Source: Schistosoma haematobium (taxonomy: Eukaryota; Platyhelminthes; Trematoda; Strigeidida; Schistosomatidae). Taken from it: a stretch of DNA of 64,000 bases. The stretch lies in contig NC_067195.1 of NCBI RefSeq assembly GCF_000699445.3, positions 84,888,569-84,952,568 on the forward strand. Direction: 5' to 3'. Under the pieces are notes generated by a model. The model saw only the letters and a list, made by a program, of their open reading frames with translations, had not been told where the DNA came from and did no database searches. A program made the translations under genes and the position numbers. Below, piece by piece: positions 1-10,659 of this stretch; positions within the stretch are counted from its first letter, which is position 1, and each line of letters opens with the position of its first letter.

Positions 1-705
1 CGTCTTTTCCCAATTTCCTCCTCAGCTGGAATCTGGTTTGTTCTGTCCCACAGCAGGATGTTGTTGGCCGTATCCAACCAACGGGCATTGGGTATCGTGC
101 ATAAACAATTATTTATAGATACTTGCACTTCTTTGATAATGGTTGTGGTAATTCTCCAAGTTTCAGCTCCACATATTCTCCAACTTTAGGAATATGTCAT
201 TGCTTTGCAAATCTTCGCCTTTACGTCTGCATCAAATCCTCCTCGTTCATCGATATTGCTTCTCAAGTACGTAAAAGCTTCCACCTGTTCCGGAGCTTCT
301 CCATCAAGTGTGATTGGGTTTGTGTTCTCTGTGTTGCATTTGAGGACTTCGCATTTTCACTTATGTATCTTGATGCCTACTGACGCAGAGGCTTCTGCCA
401 CATTGGTTGTCTTGACCTGCATTTGTTGGTGTGTATGGAATAGATGAGCCAGTTCATCTACGAGGTTCTAATAATCTAATTGCATCCAACTTGTCCATTG
501 TATTCCGTGCTTCTCCTCAGATGTCGAGGTGTTCATAATCCAGTCGACCACCAGAAGAAAGAGGGAGGGTGAGAGTAGACAGCCTTGTCTGACTCCGTTC
601 CTCACTTGGAATGCATCTGTCAACTGTCCTCCATACACAACTTTGCACTGTAGTCCGTCGTATGAGTTCCGTATAATGTTGACAGTCTTCGCAGGAGACT
701 CTAGG
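1..705 (-). mobile_element. RTE-like LINE fragment (RT domain, broken)
   Basis: The minus strand encodes reverse transcriptase pieces, including VRQGCLLSP followed by LFLLVVDWIMNTSTSEEK, colinear with the longer copy at 16166-17745. The frame is lost several times towards position 1. The fragment continues beyond the window's left edge. At about 705 it abuts the 3' end of the other LINE family. Confidence 0.8.
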
Positions 706-968
706 TGACATGTCCCAGTCGGTGTATACACTCTATGTTTTCCCTTAAACTAAGATTAAAATCGCTTCATATCTTTCTTTCTATGAAGTAATTCTTTCTT
801 CCTGTACTATATGCTTATATGCAATCTTTCTTTTATATATTACCACCATTGAACTAACTACTGTTATGAATTCGATGTTCATCATATTGTGCTAATGAGG
901 TGTTCCAACTTGAACCGATGCACATATGTGCCTAGTCCTACGTTGTAGCTGACTGATTGATTGACGTT
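706..968 (+). mobile_element. 3' end of TGAC-tailed LINE
   Basis: This stretch matches the 3' untranslated region of the second LINE family (compare 29150-29400): GTGTATACACTCT, the ATATCTTTCTTTCTA block, then CTACGTTGTAGCTGACTGATTGATTGAC as the short tandem tail. No coding sequence remains. Confidence 0.75.
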
Positions 969-1207
969 GCTGTCATTGGTTGGTTCATAACTTTGGATAA
1001 CATTTATTGTGATTTCCTTCTTTTTTTGAAAGATGCTTTGATGATTCTGGATCCATGAGATTCCCATTTTGTAATTTCTTTTTATGCTTCTTTGGACAGC
1101 ATCAGAGAAACTCCTTGAGTATATGGAGCATTTTCTTCTTCGTGACCCAAATACAGCAGCATCTCTCTTGAATCTATCCCTTTCTGTCCAGCTTGGGGAT
1201 TTCGTGT

Positions 1208-1208
1208 A

Positions 1209-1248
<40 letters not shown>
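1208..1248. repeat. (TTA)n microsatellite
   Basis: About 13 uninterrupted TTA units. They lie between a repeat-derived stretch with no recognised coding sequence and the fold-back element at 1437. Confidence 0.95.
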
Positions 1249-1436
1249 TTGTAAACTGCTAGTTTGTTCAAGAAATATAAACGTTTCTCTCGTTTTCGTT
1301 AAAATGATCGAAGCTACCTGTTAGTATTCTGTGAGCGTAATGCCATCACGGAATTATTTCTGTTTGACTTAAATATTCACTGCGTCGTGATGTTATGCAT
1401 TTATAATAATCGTGATAATAATTACTTTTATTCAAT

Positions 1437-1862
1437 AATAATTGAATTTATGAGTCAATTAAAGCTAGACCACTATAGGAAACCTGGAAACACTGGAGGA
1501 CTGTTTCGTCCTAGTATGAGACACCTCACCGGTGCCCATCCATGGTCCCGCGAACATGACTCGAACCCAGGGCCTTCGGCCTCGCGCACGAGCTCTTAGC
1601 CTCTAGACCACTGAGCCTGCATCCAACAGTGTTAATGTTTAACATCAACCAATCCACGAAATTGCACCACCGTCCACCATTGTGTTCAATGTGTTACTAT
1701 TTCACAACAGACTCGGTTGAACTCCGCTGGTCATGGCTTCTCACTAGAACTTCATGAAATGCCTCTTGAAGCCGTCCAGTACTTCCAGGTTTTCCATGGT
1801 GGCCTAGCTTAAATTAACTCATGAATTCAACTATTAAATTACTACAATCTCCACAAAACCCA
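1437..1862 (-). mobile_element. Fold-back SINE-like element with hammerhead relic
   Basis: On the minus strand it has a tRNA-like promoter head (GTGGTCTAGAGG-like A box region, GGTTCGAGTC-like B box) near 1560-1615. The same 3' module appears in opposite orientation at both ends: 1440-1515 reversed, and 1770-1862 forward, ending CAATCTCCACAAAACCC. The left arm keeps a hammerhead outline with TAGGACGAAAC, but the CTGAGGAG core is mutated. It lies just before the first visible exon of the amine oxidase gene. Confidence 0.7.
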
Positions 1863-1925
1863 TTTCTTATAATTACTTTTATTAGTTCACTATTTTTGCT
1901 TCGGAACTTTCTTATTGTCTCGTAG

Positions 1926-2141
1926 GTCTTAGTCCGTCCTCAACAATCACTTTCTATCCGGAATTACCATTGAATAAACGTCAAGCTATTGAACGTTTGG
2001 GTATGCCTAGTCAAGGTTCGGCTACACATGAAAAAGTAATTCTACGCTTTAAATACCCTGAACATGTGTTCTGGGATACTGGTGCAGCTCATCTCAAATG
2101 TCCTGATCCTCGTTTGCATATTCTAAATTTACATCGTTATG
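1926..2141 (+). CDS. Amine oxidase gene, exon a
   Basis: The acceptor is GTCTCGTAG and the donor GTAAGT. The exon encodes a stretch including PELPLNKRQAIERLGMPS and HEKVILRFKYPEHVFWDTG. This is the substrate-domain part of the amine oxidase, equivalent to the KVVLCFDRVFWD region of LSD1. It ends with one base of a split Gly codon. Confidence 0.8.
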
Positions 2142-4954
2142 GTAAGTAAACATTTCGGTCAGTCAATTTGTATTTGCCTTTAAATTTTATTTATCTATTG
2201 TTATCAATGTCTTTTGTTTGTAACATTCTAGGCGATCGGAAAGATTATTGATATCAAAATCGACTAATTTACATTCATTCTTATTTCTCCCCAGTATTTT
2301 CAAAAAAGGTTGAAATTTTCTTCTCGATATCTATGATAGATAGCTAGTTGAACAGTAGATGTTCCATGTTTTAATCATGTCGTCATGACTATACATTAAT
2401 GTATTATCTATATAAATTAGTCATTGGGTTACTAGTCAAAGTCATGTTACACGATCCTGTTATGACCATACACTATCAATAAGGTTAATAGCAAGTTCAT
2501 GAAGTTCAATATGCTGGAATTGCTGGCAATTGTTAGGTAAAGTTACTTGATTTGTTGTTCATTACCGGGGTGTGTTGTCTTAGAAAATCGAAGTATTTTC
2601 TCTTAACACTCTAGTCAGTGGAGCTGTGACTCAGTGGTGAATGCGTTTGACTTTCGAACACCACCCCACCTACTTCAGTTTAGGTAACCAGGTAGCATCA
2701 CCAAAATTCAACTCAAAGCCAAGTACATCAATCCGTGCTTGGTTAACGTCTCATTTATGAGTGTTATCTCAAAAAATGTTAGTTGTATACATTTAACAAA
2801 GTCAGAGGCGATTATATGCCATATTACCTTATGGTTATGGTGGTAACACGGACCTAACTTGTCTAGGGGCATCATGTAATGGACTTTGATTCGTACGTTT
2901 TGTATTCATCTACTTAAACTGAAGCAAGTAGTATGGGAGTCTAGGGGTTATTGCATTCGACTGGATCCTAAGTTCGAGCTCCTCCCTTTTAGAACAGTTC
3001 TTAAACAAAATGGGTTGATCTTCAAAATATATATTTTCTACGATAACTTGGTTTCGGTTAGGTAACTATTGGAAAACAGGGAGAAACGGGCAGCTGTTTT
3101 CTATTCTAAGACTTAACGATGTACATGCAATACCAGCTACAGGTTGAAGCCAGGTCACATAGTAAACACGTTGCCTTAGGACTACTGATTCCGAACTCAG
3201 TAGCCCACATTTCTCATGCTTGAGTCAGTAATATATATGACTAAATAAACTTTCATACACATCATACTAATTTTTAAAAATACTAGATATTTTTATTTGT
3301 AAATAAGTATTATCCAATTTATTCAATTATCAGGCAAACCGGGTGTTTTATGCGCTCATTTATGGGGAGGATCTGGTCTCAATTCAGCTAATCGATCGGA
3401 TAAAGAAATTGTTGATATAATATTAGATTTATTAAACTTAATGTACGGTGGAAAATACAAACCTGATTCTGAAGTATCAGGTCGTAAAATTCCCGACCCA
3501 GTGTATTATTTAGTGACCCGTTGGTCTGAAGATCCTTTTTCTCTAGGCGCTTATACTACTGGGGAGCCAGGTAGTTCCGATGCTGACCGGTTAGTCTATG
3601 CATTAAGTTTAACTGGTTTGGATGCCAAAAATCAGCGGAAAATGAAACTAGGAGAGGATGTTTTTATTGTTGACGATAATCTTAGTAGCAATAATGTGAA
3701 CTTTACTGCTGATAATGAGTTGACAATTCCACGTCTTCTGTTTGCTGGTGAAGGAACACTGACAGCGAAAGAAGCCAAGGTAAATTGTGTTTTGTTTTTC
3801 TTATAAATTAAACGTGAAAACTAGTAATGAAATAAATGTAGCTGACTATTATCGTACAGTTTTGTTGTGCTACTGTTTATTCTATCAGGAAAAATAATTT
3901 TTTCTATCCAATGTCAAATGAATGGAGTGTGGCCTCGAGTTCATCAATATTTGATTAAAAACCAAACACCTAGATAAGTTTATAACAACTCTACATACGA
4001 AACATTAAACAGAAGTGTGTTGTGTTAAATCCCCATGTTTTGCAGCAAACTGTATGTATCGGTTAAATCAAATTAAATGGACAGTGTGAATCGATAAAAG
4101 AGGAAAATTGATGGAGAATATGACTGTAGTCAGAAGTATATGCATTTTTACCATCGAAATTTGTTCGAACTATTTCAGCGAGTTTTCAATTAATGATGTC
4201 AGCCATTTTTCTAGCATTTCTTATGAAGTCTGTACATTCGTCTTCAACTCAGACTAATTGTTGGTAATTAGTGTCATCTCTGAGTCTAGCAATCACTTAC
4301 TTAGTTCCAATCTATTTCAGCCATGATTATATATTTAACTAATGAATTAATGTGAATAATGCAAGACACAACTAAGTTGGTCGGCGTAAGCTCACATTCT
4401 CATTGGCTGAGTTATCCTTCCTTTCTTGAAATACTCTACTTGAAAACAACATTCCTGTTCATCTGGTGGCTCTACGACTCACGAGTACTATTTCGAAAAT
4501 GTGAATGACCGAATAATTGTAATATACATGTAGTTTCAGACTAGCATCTAGAAAACTGCATAGTATGTACTTACTGTGTAAAAGATTTAAAATTATATTT
4601 TATATACCTATGTATTTGTTTTCTTCACCTTACGATACGTTTCTGCAAATCACAAAAGCATTTTTATAATGATAGTATGTTTTCGATTATGTCACGTATA
4701 CTAATAATACAACCAAACAAGTTGCTTAGCTAGAATTATTATCAGACACCGTCAGTCCATCGATCAAGTCAGTTAGCTATTTCCAGTTATCGAACAGTTA
4801 TCATTTTGGGACTATCAAGTAAACAATGCTTGGGTTAGGAATAGGTTACTAGGTAAGGATGGTAAATCAATTGATGAGGTAGTGAATTCTCATACGTGCG
4901 TACAGTTTCTACGTTATGACTGGCTGAGTTGATAAGAATCTAATCGAACTTTGG

Positions 4955-4988
<34 letters not shown>

Positions 4989-7900
4989 TGCAAAGGACTA
5001 TTATCTGTAGCTTTATTAATCATAATGGACAGGCCGAATTGTAATTTCAGAGAGTTATTTCTCTCTTCCTCTCTGTCTACAAGATTCTAAACGTATCTCG
5101 TTATAGAAAGTTAATATGCATAAAATTATGTTATAGAACAATCTAGTCTCCTAAACTTAATATTCATATGATAGTCTATTTTCTCATTCTCTCTAACATA
5201 TTTACATATCTAAATGGAGGCATTCAATGCTTTATTTAACTGTAAGCCTCAAACTGTTCGATTTCCAAATCGGTACTTCAACTGATATTTGTTGGTGAAG
5301 AAAATTCTCTTCAAATTGTGAACTAATTCTCCATAAACTCATCTACTTCAACCTTTTTCTTAGTTTATTTAGGTGTTTTATGGAGAATTATTTCACAATT
5401 TGAATAGAATTCTCATCACAGACGTGGTTCGAAAATCCCAATAGACTACGAGATGGATTTTAAAAATTTTAGCGAGGAGTCGCGACTGATTAAGTTTAAC
5501 CATACCGGTTTTGCAACCAATATGATTAAGTTAGGACAATGGTAAGTAGTAGCACTGTTTCGCTAAATGACTGAAACATAGTAGTGAACATTCACGACCC
5601 CGCTTCCAGGGGTTGAAACTAGGACCTCCGGTCTCACACGCGAATGCTTTATTTCTAGACCACTGGGCCGACATCCAGTGTTGTTAATGTTAAACTCCAG
5701 GATCCTGGTTTAGTAACCCAGAGGCTAAATGTTTGCACGCAGTACTAAAGATCCAAAGTTCGACCCCAGGATACTGATTCGTATTTGCTTGCTGCTGAGA
5801 CCGGTTGAATTTAACAGTGTCTGGCCTATTCAGTGACTATATATATCAAACTAAGGCATAAGTTACAATGTAGAGTGTCATTTTGGGTAGATTCTCATCT
5901 GTGTCTATATCTTCCTTGATTGTAACCAATTGACTACTGTACGAAGTCTTTGAATCAGGACAGTCAACAACTATTCATTACGTGCACCGTGATTTCCAAT
6001 ATTTCTCCAGTTAATATATCATTCTGTAACGTAAACCAAAATTCATTCTGTGTTGTATTATGTTTATGCTTTGTTTATTTGTTTATTTTAAACAATAAAT
6101 CTATTTTTCATTACTTAGGAATGTACTCACGGTGCTTTACAGACTGGAATTGCACGAGCTATTGAATTATTACCATATCTTATGAAATCTAAATCTACTA
6201 TACCTGATCCATGTATAATACGTGATTTGGAAATTTTACGTTTACATGCACAATCGAATTTTTCCAGTTTCAGCACTAAACTGGCTAGTTATTTATTCGG
6301 TAAAGTACAATTAAATCGTTTATTAAATTGTAATATAGCAAATGGTAAACAATATCGTCGTGTAATTTTAACACGTTCTGCTGAACATACTGCTAAAGTC
6401 CTATCATATCATACTACTAATAATAGTGATAATGATGAGAAAATGAACATAAAACTCGAAAATATCAATTACATGATTGCTACTAATACTCCATTCTCAA
6501 GGTCACCATTTTATGGTTATCGTCGACGTTATCATCATTCATCTAAATCTTGTTGGAATACAGATAATGAAAATTGTAAATGTTGTTCATATGCTCATAT
6601 TAGTAAACGTTCACGTCTTGCTACTACTGGACGTAGAGGAAGAAGAGGGAGAGGGAGAACAAGAGGCTGTACAATTTACAATCAACGTGGTAATTTGAAC
6701 GCACAAATGTCACATAGTTTTATTGTGAAACGACCACGTGGAAGACCACCTAAACGTCAAGGTCTTGCTGCGTTGCATGCGATTTCCAGAGCACATGTAA
6801 GATTTGCATTTATTTCTTTATTCTAACACACAAACACTGGTACAAGAAGGCACCGAATAGATATGCGCTATACAAATCATTTGATTTGTGAGTGGGCTAT
6901 GATACTGTCCGGGTGCTCAGACCGAAACAGGTGGTTTCCTTAGGGGGGGCACACCGCAATCCTTTGACCTAGAATTCTAATCCACAAGGCAGTGGAGCAA
7001 CTTCAGGAGATGCAGTCTGATGGTAGCCGGTGACCAATAATTGGTTCATACGCCATTTGTTCCTTCAGGATACTGGAGCCCATGTGCACCAATGGTTTGG
7101 AATCAGGGTTTTCCAACTCTCGTAGGTGGACTCTCCCTGTCGACCAACCCGGTTAAAGCGTCGGACATTCACTTTTCATTCTCTCAATTTTTACACTTAT
7201 TCTGGACGTCGCCAGCATTATTTATTGTCATTGTTACTTACGCCCGAAACAGTGATCTATGCTTTTTATATGGATTTATAAGAATTTGTGTAGATTTCTA
7301 ACACAATTCGAGCAAAGAATTCGCAAACTTTTTCTTCTATCATTTTGTTGTAATGTGATTATTTCAGTTTTGTGAGAATTTCCAATGCCATTATTAACAC
7401 AACCAAGTCTATGTCACTTGGTACAGTTGTTTTAAACTTAAGTTCAGTCAGCTATTTTTAATTTTATGACCTCAGATAGGTATGTATCTGTTTAATTGAT
7501 ATAAATGAAATCGAGTATTGGTAATTGATTGAACAACACGACTTAATATTAAGAGAAATAAAGAAGACAAATACAACTGTTCTAATGTAATCAATTCTTA
7601 GGTCATTTCATTGGTGACCTGATGGTTAAGGCGTTCGATTTTCGACCACTAAGTCTGATGTTCGAACACCACTCCACCTACTTCGGTTTGAGCAACCGGA
7701 TAGTATCATTAATCCTCATACCCAAGTATCTGGTCGATGAGTTAGTAAATAAAAGATAAATCCAATTTTTGTCAATGTGCATCATATTTATGCTGAATCC
7801 TACGGCACTGGCGTTGTTCATAACTGATTAGTTGTTACTTCTTTTCCCTTCATTTTCTTTATAGCGTTATTTACGAAGAGTATCATCATCTAGACTACTG

Positions 7901-9378
7901 TATAATCGATATAGATTAGAATCTTCTAATTTATTAAATCAACCAGTTAACTCAATATTACCATCCTCCACGTCATCAACACCAACATTGTCTGTACGAG
8001 GCAGAGGTCGGGGTCGATGTGGTAAACGAGGTAGACCACGAATACACTTCCCTCGTACTTATGAATCTACTGGTACAAGTTGGGGTAATTATCTATCTGA
8101 AGAAGATAGACAAGAAAGTTTATTACAACTAGGTAATTTATTAAATGATCTTCACTCACCACAAAAATCTAAACATGTCTGTGTAACTATACCACAAGAA
8201 TTATGTTTAAATACTGAAATTATTCTTACTAATGGTGATACAACAACAGCAATATTAAAAGATGATGGATTAGAAGAAGATGAAGAAGAACTCCTTTCTC
8301 ATATTGATGAAGATAATTCTGTTAATGATAATGATGGACATCATTATGATTATTCAGTATGTGTAAAATTTTTTAATTTAAAAATTTATCTCGATGACTT
8401 GTTTTTTCTTCATACTTTTTTAAATGCTCGTATCAGTTAGTCAGTCAGTAACAACGTGTTAGCAAGACATAGATTGGAGTAAAACACATTCCATGTAATA
8501 TTGTATTGATGAACACTGATTGGCTATTTCTTATCCAGTCAGCGCTAGTCGATACTTGAAGAAGACTATAGAATCTTCTAATGTAAAAACCATAAATATA
8601 CTCTCTATCCTTGCTGCTACCTTGAAGTGGTGGTTGGGCTTGCTTATCGTGATGAACCAATCGAGCTATACTGGCTAGAACAATCATTCCTCAAGATCCT
8701 ACCATGCCAGACAGGTCGGTTGAAGAGCGGTAAGACTAAAAGCAGCGAACCCAAGGTCTGCGGACGAAGTCGTACTGCTGACTGTACAAGGGTGTCCGGA
8801 GGTAAGGTATCAACAAATACGGACCTAACACGAAAATTATTCACAAAAAGGTCATGTGTAACTAACCTCAAGCAGTTGTCCCTTGAGCACTGCGGTCACG
8901 CTCTCAGGTCACTAAGATCACCTCTAACCCATTTTCCTTCTCAGGTATCTTCAGAAGAACCCTTCCACGGTGTGAGCAACTGGGAAGTGATAACTGCCCT
9001 CATTCCTCTAACAGTACTCAAGATTACTGTATTCACAATCGATCTCCCTCTATAAATATACTAACGTTCGACTGTATTCTCATTTAGGTAATTGTCGAGT
9101 GAATTGATGTCCAAGAATACTACTAAGCAATAGGGATAGATAGTACTAGATAGTACTAGTAATAAGAGAAATTATAACACTTTGTCATTTTTTTTCTCTT
9201 TTAAGACTAACATCAAGTTTCCTAGGTAAAATGTACTGTAGAGTTTCAATTGTAACAAGATAAGTTCTTGTTTTGTCATGAGTTATGCATCCTTATAATA
9301 TTTCTCTGTTTTTTTCTTTCAATTTATCCAATATAGGGTTTGTCATTGAAGAACAACCATGTAGATGTTATGCAATAG
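1926..9378 (+). CDS. KDM1/LSD1-like flavin amine oxidase with C-terminal AT-hooks (3' part of gene)
   Basis: Five exons (1926-2141, 3334-3779, 6119-6796, 7865-8356, 9337-9378) join in phase with GT-AG introns and give about 624 residues. Visible motifs are the end of the amine oxidase fold: VFWDTGAAH, TRWSEDPFSLGAYT, the GSSD region, and the C-terminal FAD-binding segment PRLLFAGEGTLTAKEAKEC followed by THGALQTGIARAIELL. LSD1 enzymes have FAGEHT at this point, so the usual His is Gly here. Family knowledge: KDM1 enzymes oxidatively demethylate Lys4 of histone H3 in the nucleus, using FAD and O2. The fold is also shared with spermine/polyamine oxidases, so substrate is not proven. After the catalytic fold come about 390 extra residues with basic Arg/Gly runs, two AT-hooks (KRPRGRPPKR; GKRGRPR) and an acidic stretch. 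These suggest a nuclear DNA-binding role and favour KDM1 over polyamine oxidase. The N-terminus and any SWIRM domain lie upstream of the window. Confidence 0.8.
2614..2775 (+). repeat. tRNA-derived SINE-like repeat, degenerate
   Basis: A head resembling an A box (GACTCAGTGGTGAATGCG) is followed by CTTTCGAACACC, then CACCTACTTCAG-TTTAGG-AACC. The same body recurs at 7605-7745. It lies inside intron a of the amine oxidase gene. The rest of the intron (2142-2613 and 2776-3333) holds nothing I recognise. Confidence 0.45.
3334..3779 (+). CDS. Amine oxidase gene, exon b (catalytic/FAD region)
   Basis: The acceptor is ATTATCAG and the donor AAG|GTAAAT. It encodes the TRWSEDPFSLGAYT segment, the EPGSSDADRL segment and PRLLFAGEGTLTAKEAK, the diagnostic C-terminal flavin-binding region of the family. 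Between them is an insert of about 45 residues (ALSLTGLDAKN... to DNELTI) that is longer than in typical LSD1. Confidence 0.85.
4845..4940 (+). mobile_element. Deleted TGAC-tailed LINE fragment
   Basis: GGTAAGGATGGTAAATCAAT matches the RT 3' region (compare the reverse strand at 59937-59965). It is joined directly to the terminal motif TACGTGCGTAC...CTACGTTATGACTGG. The rest of the 3' region is deleted. It lies in intron b (3780-6118), which is otherwise repeats or unrecognised sequence. Confidence 0.55.
4956..4985. repeat. (TA)n microsatellite
   Basis: About 15 TA units inside intron b of the amine oxidase gene. Confidence 0.95.
5297..5417. repeat. Short inverted repeat (fold-back)
   Basis: A ~40-nt left arm (5297-5337, containing TTCAAATTGTGAACTAATTC) is closely complementary to a right arm at 5376-5417. 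The arms are separated by about 40 nt. This could be a MITE-like remnant or a hairpin. Confidence 0.6.
5590..5795 (-). mobile_element. SINE-like element fragments, head to head
   Basis: A reversed tRNA-like head (CTAGACCACTGGGCCGACATCC) is followed within about 60 nt by a forward copy (AACCCAGAGGCTAAATG then AAAGTTCGACCCC). This is an inverted junction of the ribozyme-SINE family. No intact ribozyme core is seen. Confidence 0.5.
6119..6796 (+). CDS. Amine oxidase gene, exon c (end of fold, first AT-hook)
   Basis: The acceptor is TTACTTAG and the donor CAT|GTAAGA, 226 codons in phase 0. It begins ECTHGALQTGIARAIELL, the last helix of the oxidase. Then comes a low-similarity region with Asn-rich stretches, a His/Cys patch (CKCCSYAH), the basic run GRRGRRGRGRTRG and the AT-hook KRPRGRPPKR. 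No known domain was recognised between the oxidase end and the AT-hook. Confidence 0.85.
6827..7190 (-). mobile_element. AAAT-tailed ~500-bp element, 5'-truncated
   Basis: It starts at the tail side with AACACACAAACACTGGTACAAG and runs through the shared body (CATACGCCATTTGTTCC, ACTGGAGCCCATGTGCACC, CCCGGTTAAAGCG). It is homologous to 13825-14308 and 25478-25986 in opposite orientation. It lies within intron c. No convincing coding capacity is seen. Confidence 0.7.
7605..7745 (+). repeat. tRNA-derived SINE-like repeat
   Basis: Pol III-like boxes: A-box-like CTGATGGTTAAGGCGTTCG and B-box-like TGTTCGAACAC about 40 nt downstream. These are followed by the CACCTACTTCGGTTTG body shared with 2614-2775. 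The rest of intron c (7191-7604) shows nothing recognisable. Confidence 0.55.
7865..8356 (+). CDS. Amine oxidase gene, exon d (second AT-hook, acidic tail)
   Basis: The acceptor is TTCTTTATAG and the probable donor TCA|GTATGT, 164 codons in phase 0. It encodes a Ser/Leu-rich start, VRGRGRGRCGKRGRPRIHF (a basic run ending in an AT-hook core), and an acidic stretch EEDEEELLSHIDEDN. If the donor is not used, the frame stays open to a stop at 8440, giving an alternative C-terminus. Confidence 0.75.
8590..9060 (+). mobile_element. 5' end fragment of TGAC-tailed LINE
   Basis: The sequence is the forward counterpart of 63370-63860: CTATACTGGCTAGAACAATC, CATGCCAGACAGGTCG, TTGTCCCTTGAGCACTGCGG and AGAACCCTTCCACGGTGTGAG. 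It contains the 5' untranslated region and the start of the endonuclease ORF, cut off before the catalytic part. It lies in the last intron of the amine oxidase gene. Confidence 0.7.
9337..9378 (+). CDS. Amine oxidase gene, putative last exon
   Basis: The acceptor AATATAG is preceded by a pyrimidine-rich tract (TTTTTTTCTTTC). 14 codons in phase 0 encode GLSLKNNHVDVMQ and a TAG stop. An AATAAA-type signal lies far downstream, near 9894. The only support is phase and splice signals, so it is less certain than the upstream exons. Confidence 0.45.
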   Translation, partial: GLSLKNNHVDVMQ

Positions 9379-9397
9379 TAGAAGTAATAGTAGTAAT

Positions 9398-9427
9398 AAT
9401 AATGATAATAATAATAATAATAATAAT
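9398..9427. repeat. (AAT)n microsatellite
   Basis: About 10 AAT-type units in the presumed 3' untranslated region of the amine oxidase gene. The region to about 9900 is T-rich and has no further coding sequence. Confidence 0.9.
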
Positions 9428-9944
9428 TTGATGTATATATTATTATGTGTAAATGTGTGTGTATCCTTATATGAGAGTAGAGAACATAAAATGTCTATTA
9501 TTTTGTTCTCAGCAACAGTTGATATTTCATGGCTGCTTTTTATCCATTTGTTCCATCTTTTTTTCTTTTTAAAGCAAAAATAGGATTCTCTTTGTTGTTG
9601 TTCTTCTTCTTGTTTTTTTTGTTGGTTCATTATTTATGTTCTGCCACAATTCACATTAAGTAAATTTTCTTTTTGTGTGTGTAATGATTTTCAATTGTTC
9701 AACAATGGATTGTCTTATTCTTTATGTATATTCATATTAATATACTATCAGGATGTGTATGTGTTGTATGGTAAATGTATGTGTTTCTGTTCTTTCTTTG
9801 CTTCTTCTTCATCTTCATTTTATGTACATATTTCTCCTTCTCAATGTATGTCGTTTAATCTTTATTTTTTTACATTTTAAAAAGAGAATTAGTAAATAAA
9901 GAACAAAAAGAAAATAATTAATGTTTTATGTATAAATTACTTAT

Positions 9945-10258
9945 GCTAACATATGAACACATAAGTATTGGTACAAAAGGGTACCGAATACATATGCGCT
10001 ATACAAATCCATTTGATTTGTTAGTGGGCTGTGATACTGTCCGGATGCTCAGACTGAAACAGGTGGTTTTCGTAGAAGGCTATACCTCGAGTCTTCAACC
10101 TGAAGGTCTGATCCACAAAGTAGTGGAGCAGCGTAAGTAGATGTAGTCTGTTGCTAGCTGGTGGCCAATAATAGGTTCATACGCCGTTTGTTTCTTCAGG
10201 ATACTGGAGCCCATGTACACTATTGGTTTGGAATGAGGGTATTCCAACTCTCCTAGAT
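9945..10258 (-). mobile_element. AAAT-tailed ~500-bp element, truncated
   Basis: The tail-side motif GAACACATAAGTATTGGTAC is followed by the shared body up to GGAATGAGGGTATTCCAAC. The copy is then interrupted by a ribozyme-SINE fold-back element at about 10260. Confidence 0.7.
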
Positions 10259-10259
10259 G

Positions 10260-10650
10260 GAGATTGTAGTAATTTAATAGTTGAAATCATGAGCCGATTA
10301 AAGCCGGACCACCATGTAAAGCCTGGAAACACTGGACGGCCGTTACGTGCTAGTATGGGACTCCTAAACCATGCTACTATAATATTCACAAAACTCACTT
10401 TCTGATAATAATTTTCATGTGCTCATTAGTGAGTTTTGAGTAATTTATACTGTCTAGACATTGACACCGTTGGATGCCAGCTCAGTGGTTTAGCGACCGT
10501 AAATCCTGGGTTCGAATCTCACGGAGCGGGATTGTGGGTGCGCGCTTCTGAGGAGTCTTTCGGTAGGACAAAACGGCTGTTCGGTGCTTCCAGATTCTTC
10601 ACGGTGGTCAAGCTTCATTCGACGTATTGTAGTAAAATTATCCTGAGTTA
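10260..10650 (+). mobile_element. Fold-back SINE-like element with two degenerate hammerheads
   Basis: The left arm (10260-10370) is the 3' module reversed, with ACGGCCGTTACG. The right arm (10460-10650) is the forward unit with tRNA-like head CTCAGTGGTTTAGCG, B box GGGTTCGAATCTC and hammerhead outline CTGAGGAGTC. In the right arm the GAAA of the core has become AAAA; in the left arm the conserved GAA is altered. Neither should be catalytic. Confidence 0.65.
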
Positions 10651-10659
10651 GATTTGTTT

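Noticed and set aside
882..1271. 129-codon minus-strand ORF with SPSWTERDRFKRDAAVFGSR
   Set aside because: It runs through a microsatellite and a LINE 3' end. The middle may be an unnamed repeat remnant but no gene structure is visible.
6477..6698. Open frames overlapping exon c in another frame
   Set aside because: They are shadows of the basic, codon-biased exon; the exon frame carries the oxidase helix and AT-hook and joins in phase.
9343..9630. 95-codon minus-strand ORF rich in Leu
   Set aside because: It is produced by the (AAT)n run and T-rich 3' untranslated sequence; no domain or splice context.
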